DNA of 10,621 nucleotides from Gammaproteobacteria bacterium (GTDB taxonomy: Bacteria; Pseudomonadota; Gammaproteobacteria; Pseudomonadales; Porticoccaceae), in contig QNFO01000018.1 of assembly GCA_003646355.1 (NCBI GenBank), positions 1 to 10,621 on the forward strand. Reading direction: 5' to 3'. The notes beneath the pieces were generated by a model. That model was not told the DNA's origin and made no database searches. It worked only from the letters and a program-made list of their open reading frames with translations. Below, piece by piece: positions 1 through 6,167 of this stretch. Position numbers and translations under genes: made by a program. Numbering within the stretch: the stretch's first letter is position 1; the number at the start of each line of letters is the position of its first letter.

Positions 1-2
1 AG

Positions 3-377
3 TTGGTACTGGCAAATTCCTCCGATTCTTTGTCAGCGGCGTCTAATATGGCCGGTGGTTTGTACTACACCAAAGAGGCACCAGGGCGCTGGGCTAAAAA
101 GGTCGGCGGCCATTTACCCAATATTGAAGTGCTGAAAAGTGATAGTGGTGCCGTCGTTAAAGTGGTCACCGCCCACGGCATGGATCCCTATGCCCACTAC
201 ATTGTTAAGCATATCGTTTTAGACAGTGACTTTAATTTTATCGCCGAACATATGTTTGACCCGACAAAAGATAAAGCGCCGATCTCAGAAATATCTGTGG
301 GTAATTATCGCGGTGTGATTAATGTATTAAGTGTCTGTAATAAGCACGACACCTGGTTGAATACGGCTGAGGTATAA
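3..377 (+). CDS. Superoxide reductase / desulfoferrodoxin-fold protein, 5' partial
   Basis: This is the C-terminal part of a non-haem iron protein of the superoxide reductase (neelaredoxin/desulfoferrodoxin) fold. The frame is open to the left edge, so the true start is probably outside the window; the first readable codon is TTG. Numbering from it, the five ligands of the SOR Fe(His)4Cys centre can be placed: His37 (GGHLP), His59 and His65 (AHGMDPYAH, same six-residue spacing as in Pyrococcus SOR), and Cys112/His115 in CNKH. Known members reduce superoxide to peroxide. The Glu-Lys that usually precedes the first His is replaced by Gly-Gly, so activity is less certain. The opening residues (VLANSSDS) look like the end of an export signal, possibly Tat, which suggests a periplasmic protein; this is inference because the signal itself is cut off. 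It ends 122 bases before the sulfotransferase gene; I see no convincing terminator between them. Confidence 0.75.
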   Translation: MVLANSSDSLSAASNMAGGLYYTKEAPGRWAKKVGGHLPNIEVLKSDSGAVVKVVTAHGMDPYAHYIVKHIVLDSDFNFIAEHMFDPTKDKAPISEISVGNYRGVINVLSVCNKHDTWLNTAEV

Positions 378-499
378 AATAAAGAAGTTAAGCTTAATTC
401 TAGATTCTTTGTAATGCGATTTTACCTTGCCAGTTTATTTGCGTGTCGTATGGCCCTTGCTAACTTCATCAACTAAAAATAACAGTAATAAGGACTTTT
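378..499 (+). promoter_or_regulatory. Intergenic region with weak promoter candidate and RBS for the sulfotransferase
   Basis: AT-rich 122-base gap. A 10-bp palindrome TTAAGCTTAA lies at 388-397, flanked by AAAGAA (381-386) and TTCTTT (405-410), which could form a weak hairpin but has no T-run. A possible -35 TTGCCA (427-432) and poor -10 TATGGC (449-454) are 16 bases apart. The ribosome binding site AAGGA (490-494) precedes the ATG at 500 by five bases and is convincing; the promoter is not. Confidence 0.25.
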
Positions 500-1429
500 A
501 TGTCTAAGCGACCGGCATTACCCGAAGTCACTCGGGTTTATCAAAACCATCACATTGATAGCACTCGCTGGCAAGTGTTTAAACCGCGTCCCGATGATAT
601 TGTTGTTGCTACGACTCAAAAGTCGGGAACGACATGGACCCAGCAAATTATTTCCTTACTCCTCTTTCAGGATGGTAAGCCACCCGCACCCTTTCATGAT
701 CTGTCTGTTTTTGTCGATATGCGTATGACCCCACTTGACGAGCTTGAACAAGATCTTGAATCGCAAACCCATCGACGCTTTCTTAAAACACATACGGCAC
801 TTGATGGTTTTCCCTTCCATCCTGAGGTTAAACACGTTTTTGTAACACGCGATGGGCGTGATTTATTTATGTCGCTATGGAATCATTATTCAAATTATTC
901 TCAGGGCTTTCTCCAGATGTTGGAAGATATGCCAGACCGAGTTGGCGAGCCCTTCCCGCCAGCAGGGGATGATATTCATGAATTCTGGCGCGACTGGATT
1001 GGTCGTGGCTGGTTCGATTGGGAAAGTGATGGCTATCCCTTCTGGTCTCAGCTACATGTGATAAAAACCTGGTGGGAATACCGCCATTTGCCCAATGTAT
1101 TATTGGTTAATTATGCCGATATGCTTGCCGACCTGTCGGGTCAAATTAAGCGCATCGCTGACTATCTGGATATAGCAATAACACCGGAATATCTGGCAGA
1201 GGTCACCGAGCTATGCACCTTCGCGTCGATGAAAAAACGTGCCGACGAAGTGATACCCATGGCCGATATGTTGTTCGACGGTGGTGCTCAGACATTTATA
1301 AATAAGGGTTCAAACGGGCGTTGGCGCGATGTGCTGACTGCTGACGAGCTGTCGACTTATGATGAGCATATAGCAGAAACCCTAACACCCGAGTGCGCAT
1401 ATTGGCTAGAGAACGGCGGGTCTTATTAA
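500..1429 (+). CDS. PAPS-dependent sulfotransferase (Sulfotransfer_1 family)
   Basis: A 309-residue cytosolic-type sulfotransferase, predicted to move a sulfonate group from PAPS to a hydroxyl or amine on a small molecule. All hallmark motifs are present in order: the 5'-phosphosulfate loop TTQKSGTTW (38-46), the catalytic-histidine motif KTH (His98), the 3'-phosphate-binding segment RDGRDLFMS (117-125), a YADM motif (205-208), and the C-terminal PAPS motif KGSNGRWRDVLT (269-280). The length matches the family (about 290-320), and no signal peptide or membrane segment is seen. An insert rich in Trp, Phe, Pro and acidic residues (about 145-185) probably shapes the acceptor pocket. The substrate cannot be read from the sequence. 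The ATG has a good AAGGA site five bases upstream. The flavoprotein gene starts 35 bases downstream, so the two are likely co-transcribed; a short 5-bp hairpin (1428-1440, AAGGC/GCCTT) overlaps the stop codon but lacks a T-run. Confidence 0.92.
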   Translation: MSKRPALPEVTRVYQNHHIDSTRWQVFKPRPDDIVVATTQKSGTTWTQQIISLLLFQDGKPPAPFHDLSVFVDMRMTPLDELEQDLESQTHRRFLKTHTALDGFPFHPEVKHVFVTRDGRDLFMSLWNHYSNYSQGFLQMLEDMPDRVGEPFPPAGDDIHEFWRDWIGRGWFDWESDGYPFWSQLHVIKTWWEYRHLPNVLLVNYADMLADLSGQIKRIADYLDIAITPEYLAEVTELCTFASMKKRADEVIPMADMLFDGGAQTFINKGSNGRWRDVLTADELSTYDEHIAETLTPECAYWLENGGSY

Positions 1430-1450
1430 GGCGAGGCCTTCGATTAAACA

Positions 1451-1467
1451 AAGAGGATTATACAGTG
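1451..1467 (+). promoter_or_regulatory. Ribosome binding site that sets a GTG start
   Basis: AAGAGGA at 1451-1457 lies seven bases before GTG 1465. The reading frame could be extended to an ATG at 1393 inside the sulfotransferase gene, but that extension has no Shine-Dalgarno site and an Arg/Leu-rich N-terminus unlike the family. Starting at the GTG gives the usual N-terminus (TYFPLTKEQRAL). Confidence 0.75.
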
Positions 1468-2631
1468 ACTTATTTCCCGTTAACAAAAGAGCAGCGGGCA
1501 TTAAAAGAACTCGCTGCACAATTAGCGACAGCAGAGTTGGCCCCTCGTGCGGCTGAAACGGATAAATCAGGGGTCTTTCCCCGTGCCTCTCTGGATGGTT
1601 TAAAAGGGAGTGGTTTATGGGGCCTGCGTGTATCCAAAGAACACGGCGGGCTCGGTGCTGATTTATTATCAACTTGTCTGGTTGTAGAGGAGCTCGCGAA
1701 GAAGTGTGCTTCAACGGCTATGTGCTACAAAATGCATGTTGAAGCAGCTGAGCTTATCAGCAGAATGCCCAGCGATTATCAGGTTGAACAGTTTGTTAAA
1801 AAAATCGCGACGGGTGAAATTCTCTGCACTGTTGCCGGTGGTGAAACCTCGGGCAAGGGTGACAACTGGGTACCGGGCATGGTCTTGTCCTCTGTCGAAA
1901 AAGGGGACGAAGGTTACATCGTTGATCACTTGCGAAAATCTTATGTCACATCGGCCGGTCAGGCGTCCCACTATTTTATGCTTTGCCGGGTTGGTGCTGA
2001 AACGAAAGGCCATAAGCTCTCTGCATTATTTATTGAAGCCGACAAAATTGAATGGGAAACCCTGGAGGACTGGAACGGTCTGGGGATGCGCGGTAATAAC
2101 AGCATGCCTATTCGCTTTAACGGCATTGTTCCTGAGCAAAACCGTATTGGTGATGAGGGTGGCGCGCTGAAATACCTGGGTGCTGTGATGATGCCGGTGG
2201 TCGCCTTGACCTATGGCGCGGCGTACTTAGGCGTGGCGTCCGGGGCTTATGAATTAGCCATGGTAGAGGCAGCGAAGGTTCACCCCAGTGGTGCTAAGCG
2301 TCTGGATAACCCGATTAACCAGCGCCGCATGGCTGAATTGAGTGCGAAAATAGAAGCGGCGCGCGCACTCTTGCACGTTGCAGCGGCAGCAGGTGATGCC
2401 GGGCAGGTGGCAGCCCCCTTGCCTTATTTACAGGCTAAAGTGAGTTGTTCGGAGGTCGCTGTGTTGGTAACTCAGGAATTAATGACTATGTTTGGCGGCA
2501 CCGCCTTTGCGGGCCGTTTGCCTTTTGAACGTTATTTTCGCGATGCACGAGCAGGCATGATTATGGGCCTGGCAAACGACGACGCCTACCAAACTATTTA
2601 CAGTATGTTGTTTCCTGAAAAGAAAAAATAA
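1465..2631 (+). CDS. Acyl-CoA dehydrogenase-family flavoprotein lacking the usual catalytic Glu
   Basis: A 388-residue protein of the acyl-CoA dehydrogenase fold. The helical N-terminal domain has the typical LTKEQRALKELA opening and the ISKEHGG-like motif (VSKEHGGLGADLL). The middle beta domain shows a GGETSGKGDNW segment and a KSYVTSAGQASHYF segment, which correspond to the family's FAD-contacting stretches. The C-terminal helical domain ends with FGGTAFAGRLPFERYFRDAR. Canonical members oxidise acyl-CoA at C2-C3 and use a glutamate as base. In my hand alignment the MCAD position after RDA is Gly368, and the isovaleryl-type position (LxxER) reads MMPVV, so neither holds Glu. Asp372 and Asp373 (ANDD) are nearby acidic residues. 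It may act on another substrate, use Asp, or be an oxygenase/hydroxylase of this fold. It follows the sulfotransferase by 35 bases and converges with the thioredoxin-like gene. Confidence 0.88.
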   Translation: MTYFPLTKEQRALKELAAQLATAELAPRAAETDKSGVFPRASLDGLKGSGLWGLRVSKEHGGLGADLLSTCLVVEELAKKCASTAMCYKMHVEAAELISRMPSDYQVEQFVKKIATGEILCTVAGGETSGKGDNWVPGMVLSSVEKGDEGYIVDHLRKSYVTSAGQASHYFMLCRVGAETKGHKLSALFIEADKIEWETLEDWNGLGMRGNNSMPIRFNGIVPEQNRIGDEGGALKYLGAVMMPVVALTYGAAYLGVASGAYELAMVEAAKVHPSGAKRLDNPINQRRMAELSAKIEAARALLHVAAAAGDAGQVAAPLPYLQAKVSCSEVAVLVTQELMTMFGGTAFAGRLPFERYFRDARAGMIMGLANDDAYQTIYSMLFPEKKK

Positions 2632-2667
2632 GGCATGTGCTGGAGTCAGTCAGTTGGTTGAAGAGTC

Positions 2668-4467
2668 TCAAGGTGTTTTCCCCGGAGATACCTTATAGGT
2701 AAATAACTCCGCCTGGCTTGCTACACGGGTGGGTTTATAAATGGGTACAGTGCAGCGCTGGTCATTGCAAATATACATAGCAGGTGCAGATCTTTGGGGA
2801 TATCTGCCAGTGGACTCGCTATGGACTAACTTACGGGGTTCAAAGAGACGTCGACCAGCCTGCAGTAACTTTTGTGTTCGATCGTCTTTGGCATCACCCA
2901 CCACAGAAAACTCAACATACTCCGCTGTAATGATTTCCAGAGTCATTGCCAGACTACCGGTGATTCTTCCTTCACGGCAGACAGCAGTGGGCGATGCCGA
3001 GGCGCGTATCGCTCGCTCTGCCGCTATTTTATAACGCCCGTTTTTTTCTAATACGCCGAGCAGATATAAAAAATGTGCGGCTGTTGCATTATCTTCAAGA
3101 GGCTTGCGTCGTCCCGGTGTTCCGTCATCGGGAGCACCGTAAAAACCGCCAAGCTTTTCGTCTTCAAGGTTTGGTAAGAGAGCATTTGCTACTTTGATAG
3201 CGATCTGGCGCCAATAGATGTTGTCTGTTGCACGATAAAGGCTTAATAAAGCTAAGCCAAAATGCGCCTGTGTGCGTAGGTAGGGTAGTTGTTGATTCGT
3301 GAGCACATGCACACGTTTGTCAGTCGACAGCTCGGTGCTCGGCATAAACTGGATAATCCACCCCGTTTTTGTTTGGCGTTTGTCGATTAAATGTTTTGCC
3401 GCTCTTTTTGCTGTATCAAGATAGCTTTGTTTACCTGTGGCTTCAAATGCCATGACATAACCAAGAATTATCCGCGCATTCACATCGCTATAAATAGCGT
3501 GATCAATAGTCGGCATACCGTAACTGCGTCGTTCTTTATCACCTAAGACGTAGTAGTCATCCATGCTCATACCGTCTGGCAAACCGCTCAGTCGGTCTTG
3601 TTGATTGGCGAAAAATGTCCCCTGTTTCGAGCGCATGAAGCTTGTTAAGTACTTATCAATATTATCGATGGCTGCGCGATATTTAGGGTCGGCCAATAGC
3701 TGGTACCCTTCGGCATAAGCCTGCAGAGCAGCGGCCTGACTTTCCAGACGTTTCTCCGGCACCGTATTGTCCCAACTGCCAAAGGAGGCATAAAACATAC
3801 CGCCCCAGCTTGGGTCCAATTGCTGAAGAAGTCCGTCGAGAGTTTTTGTCGCCAGCAGACGGGCATTGTTATCGCCGTAGAGGTGGCTGCGTAGCAGTAA
3901 ATGGCGCAGTGCTTCGGCGCTTTCAAACACACCGCTCTTTTTAGCGTTGAAAACATCGTCTTGTAATGTTCGAATTCGCTTGCGGAGATCGGTAAAGGCT
4001 GCAGTTTCTGCTTGTTGCGGTGCGCCGTAGGGGGCAAGTTTGTCGGGGCTTAATGTACCGGAGGCGTGGTCATTAATTACTTTGCGAAGTATCTCCATAT
4101 AAGGCGCTGGGCGACGACTTCCCGCAAAAGCTAATACCTGAACGGCATCAGGACGCATAATTGCATTGGCGGGCCAGGCCCAGTCTGAATACCGTTCGCC
4201 AATATCCGGCCGCGCTTCACTGTCAACCTGAATGGCGACAAAATTGGCATTTACTAATTCAATAACTGCTGGATCACTGAACGTATTTTCTTCCATAAAA
4301 CGGCAGGCAGTACAGCCTTCATGCCCGACATTAATGAGGATTAATCGGTTTGTTCCCTTGGCTTGAGAGAAGGTACTAGCAGACCAATCTTGCCATAGTA
4401 TTTCTTCGCTCGCCCAGGTATTGGATAGCGCAAAGCTTAATAATATTAGAATTGTATTTTTTATCAT
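2668..4467 (-). CDS. Exported thioredoxin/DUF255 protein (YyaL/SPATA20-like)
   Basis: A 599-residue protein. Residues 1-19 form a signal peptide (MIKN, hydrophobic core LILLSFAL, likely cleavage after NTWA), so it is predicted to be periplasmic. Residues about 25-150 are a thioredoxin-like domain of DUF255 type: CTAC redox motif at Cys52/Cys55, then VDSEARPDIGERY and a WAWPAN stretch that match the family's VDREERPD and GWP signatures. Residues about 200-540 fit the alpha/alpha-barrel seen in YyaL and human SPATA20, including the DDYYVLGD and EDNATAAHFL segments. A CNDQRC pair (Cys567/Cys572) near the end matches the family's C-terminal cysteines. The biochemical role of the family is not settled; a redox role is inferred from CxxC. 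The ATG at 4467 is preferred over an upstream in-frame TTG at 4485, because it gives a cleaner signal peptide; neither has a strong Shine-Dalgarno site. The small Spy-like gene lies upstream on the same strand. Confidence 0.85.
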   Translation of the reverse strand: MIKNTILILLSFALSNTWASEEILWQDWSASTFSQAKGTNRLILINVGHEGCTACRFMEENTFSDPAVIELVNANFVAIQVDSEARPDIGERYSDWAWPANAIMRPDAVQVLAFAGSRRPAPYMEILRKVINDHASGTLSPDKLAPYGAPQQAETAAFTDLRKRIRTLQDDVFNAKKSGVFESAEALRHLLLRSHLYGDNNARLLATKTLDGLLQQLDPSWGGMFYASFGSWDNTVPEKRLESQAAALQAYAEGYQLLADPKYRAAIDNIDKYLTSFMRSKQGTFFANQQDRLSGLPDGMSMDDYYVLGDKERRSYGMPTIDHAIYSDVNARIILGYVMAFEATGKQSYLDTAKRAAKHLIDKRQTKTGWIIQFMPSTELSTDKRVHVLTNQQLPYLRTQAHFGLALLSLYRATDNIYWRQIAIKVANALLPNLEDEKLGGFYGAPDDGTPGRRKPLEDNATAAHFLYLLGVLEKNGRYKIAAERAIRASASPTAVCREGRITGSLAMTLEIITAEYVEFSVVGDAKDDRTQKLLQAGRRLFEPRKLVHSESTGRYPQRSAPAMYICNDQRCTVPIYKPTRVASQAELFTYKVSPGKTP

Positions 4468-4501
4468 GAGAACATCTGCCAGCAATAAATTGGCTGAGTC
4501 A

Positions 4502-4607
4502 TTGTGTTATTCATTGGAACTATGACCGGAGTCGAAGCAGAAAATTCCCGCTGCTCAATATCGCTGCAAGTGCGATTAAGTGAATGTGATAATTTGGAAT
4601 AACACAA
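4502..4607. repeat. 11-bp inverted repeat enclosing a possible structured RNA in the intergenic gap
   Basis: TTGTGTTATTC (4502-4512) and GAATAACACAA (4597-4607) are perfect reverse complements 84 bases apart. The inside can form two smaller hairpins: AGCAG/CTGCT (4536-4540 with 4551-4555) and ATCGC/GCGAT (4560-4564 with 4572-4576). This gives a closed stem with two arms and fills most of the 146-base gap between two - strand genes. No target-site duplication or T-run is seen beside it. Its function is unknown: it could be a leader element for the large downstream gene, a processing site, a small RNA, or chance. Confidence 0.4.
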
Positions 4608-4613
4608 GGTGTC

Positions 4614-5012
4614 TTATTTTATGGCAGAACGATTCAATATTGCTTTGTCATAGCTTGGTTTTTGATCGTCGCTTAGACTTTTTCGCATCTCGACAAGGTG
4701 GGCATAGCGCAGGCGCATAATCTCTGTTTTAGCAGCCATTAGTTCGTCAATTTTAGCGTTGATATCTGCAAGGTTGATATTTTCACGAATGGTCATCTCG
4801 TTGAGTTCTTTTAATGCTTGTGTTTCTTTTCTTTTTGCAGAAGCTTGATCAGCGTGTAGTTTGTGGTGCATCTGATCAATTGTATTTTTTTGAGATAAGT
4901 CTGGCTCACTTATCTGGGCAGCGTTGACAGGGGCATTAAAAACCATCGCTAGAGTAATAAACGCCGTCCAGTATTTTATGGTAGTGCAAAAGTTTTTCGT
5001 TAAACTGTTCAT
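4614..5012 (-). CDS. Small Spy/CpxP-like periplasmic protein
   Basis: A 132-residue exported protein. Residues 1-31 are a signal peptide (hydrophobic stretch AFITLAMVF, cleavage near VNAAQ). The mature part is strongly helical and charged, with heptad-like Lys/Glu-rich segments at about 45-110, and it contains LSDDQKPSYDKAI (113-125), which resembles the LTxxQ motif of the Spy/CpxP and heavy-metal-resistance families. Those proteins are periplasmic chaperones or stress and metal sensors; that role here is inference from pattern only. The ATG at 5012 has only a weak GAG site (5021-5023) eight bases upstream. It lies 146 bases upstream of the thioredoxin-like gene on the same strand, so both exported proteins may share a promoter, and it is divergent from the DUF169 gene. 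Confidence 0.7.
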   Translation of the reverse strand: MNSLTKNFCTTIKYWTAFITLAMVFNAPVNAAQISEPDLSQKNTIDQMHHKLHADQASAKRKETQALKELNEMTIRENINLADINAKIDELMAAKTEIMRLRYAHLVEMRKSLSDDQKPSYDKAILNRSAIK

Positions 5013-5153
5013 ATTATTATCTCGGTTGAAGGCTTGTGAAAATAGAGTATAGCGGCATGTCGATAATTTTATAAAAGTATAGACACCGTTAATATACTAC
5101 CGTGATAACCTAGGAAACCATTTCAAGTAAGAATCCACCAATGGGAAAACTTT
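5013..5153. promoter_or_regulatory. Divergent promoter region between the Spy-like and DUF169 genes
   Basis: An AT-rich 141-base region. The + strand has a -10-like TATACT at 5093-5098 for the DUF169 gene, without a good -35. On the - strand TATACT-like hexamers occur at 5046-5051 and 5076-5081. The motif AGTATAG appears directly repeated at 5046-5052 and 5076-5082, 30 bases apart, and the second copy forms an inverted pair (AGTATA, 11-base spacer, TATACT) with 5093-5098. These may be overlapping promoters or an operator. The start at 5154 is supported by GGGAA (5143-5147). Confidence 0.4.
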
Positions 5154-5951
5154 ATGTCTGAACTCATATCGTCGGATATTCAACAGTTTGATGGCGCGCA
5201 AATTGTCGATGACCTGAATCGCCTCTTGCGCTTGCGTACCACTGTCATTGGCATGAAGCTTTTCGATTCCAAAGAAGAAATGGAGGCGGTGCCGCGTATT
5301 CGTCGCCCCAATGATATCCACACCACAGATCAAATTGTGGGGCAGGCTGCGCGTAATGGCTGGACGGTGGGCATTACCGCCGATGACCTTGTTGGTGAGC
5401 AGTGCCGCGCTGTGCTTGGCTTGCATCCGCAAAATGAAGAGTGGCTTGAAGGCCAGCCCATGGTTGGTGTGTGGTATGAAACAATGGAAGACACGTTGGC
5501 GCATCAGCAAGCAATGGATGTTGTACCCTTTGGGCAGTATGAAGCAATGGCCGTAAGCCCTCTTGCCAGCGGCCGACTAAACCCGCCAGATATTTGCCTG
5601 ATTTATGCGACGCCAGCGCAAATGATTATTTTCATTAATGGCTTGCAGTGGTCGGGATATAAAAAGCTAGACTGGTCATGTGTTGGTGAGTCGGCCTGCG
5701 CCGATTCTTGGGGTCGTGCTCTGAGTACTGGAGAACCTAGTCTATCCTTGCCCTGCTTTGCCGAGCGTCGCTACGGTGGAGTGATGGAGGACGAGTTGCT
5801 AATGGCTATTCCGCCGTCTTATTTGCCAAAAGTTATTCAGGGGCTAGAAGCTTTGTCCCGTAATGGTCTGCGCTACCCGATACCTCAGTACGGTGTGAAT
5901 AATGATGTGCGGGCGGGGATGGGTGTGAGCTATGCAGATAAGCCAGCCTGA
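5154..5951 (+). CDS. DUF169 family protein
   Basis: A 265-residue soluble protein that I recognise as DUF169; the family has no agreed function, and many members occur in anaerobes and archaea. Visible family features are the N-terminal segment with LRTTVIGMKLFD, the IVGQAARNGWTVGI stretch, GEQCRAVLGL (Cys84), the core GESACADSWGRALSTGEP (Cys182) and SLPCFAERR (Cys201), and the late MEDELLMAIPPSYLP. Other cysteines are Cys148 and Cys176. Many family members, as I recall them, carry a Cys before the VxxAR stretch; here that place is Asp59. There is no signal peptide or membrane segment. The cluster of conserved cysteines suggests metal or redox chemistry, but this is inference. It stands alone on its strand, divergent from the Spy-like gene, and ends before a strong intrinsic terminator. 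Confidence 0.82.
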   Translation: MSELISSDIQQFDGAQIVDDLNRLLRLRTTVIGMKLFDSKEEMEAVPRIRRPNDIHTTDQIVGQAARNGWTVGITADDLVGEQCRAVLGLHPQNEEWLEGQPMVGVWYETMEDTLAHQQAMDVVPFGQYEAMAVSPLASGRLNPPDICLIYATPAQMIIFINGLQWSGYKKLDWSCVGESACADSWGRALSTGEPSLSLPCFAERRYGGVMEDELLMAIPPSYLPKVIQGLEALSRNGLRYPIPQYGVNNDVRAGMGVSYADKPA

Positions 5952-6106
5952 AATAGTTTTTTATTCTAGAGTGCATGCCTTTAATCGGGGTTCTTTCTTA
6001 CTTATCCAGGCGTGAATACCCATGCCGCACCTCTTATATCCAGTTGGTTAATAATATCCTGGATAAAGTGGCGCACTTAATTTTTGAATGCGGGAGGTAT
6101 AACAAA
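5952..6106. other. Non-coding stretch before the shared terminator
   Basis: About 155 bases between the DUF169 stop and the terminator stem. A 60-codon open frame (5975-6157) starts with ATG but has no Shine-Dalgarno site, runs through the terminator hairpin and has no recognisable protein pattern, so I read it as chance. Nothing else is seen. Confidence 0.5.
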
Positions 6107-6151
6107 CAGGGCTGCCCAAGCCTCGGGCGGCACTCGGGTAGCTCTGTTTTT
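6107..6151 (+). terminator. Intrinsic terminator of the DUF169 gene, probably bidirectional
   Basis: CAGGGCTGCCC (6107-6117) pairs with GGGTAGCTCTG (6136-6146) over 11 positions, two of them G-U wobbles, followed by TTTTT (6147-6151). On the + strand this is a good Rho-independent terminator. In the opposite direction it lies just past the metE stop (6168) and is followed by TTTGTT, but the two wobbles become A-C mismatches, so it should be weaker for metE. An alternative stem within it is GCTGCCC (6111-6117) with GGGCGGC (6125-6131). Confidence 0.75.
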
Positions 6152-6167
6152 GCTTAGTCTTCCAGTC

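Noticed and set aside
1393..1464. In-frame extension of the flavoprotein gene to an ATG inside the sulfotransferase gene
   Set aside because: No Shine-Dalgarno site, unusual Arg-rich N-terminus, and a good site directly before GTG 1465.
4502..4607. Integron attC site
   Set aside because: The arms do not fit the GTTRRRY/RYYYAAC core (GTTATTC here), and there is no cassette structure or integrase.
5975..6157. 60-codon open frame after the DUF169 gene
   Set aside because: No RBS, no recognisable pattern, and it overlaps the intrinsic terminator.
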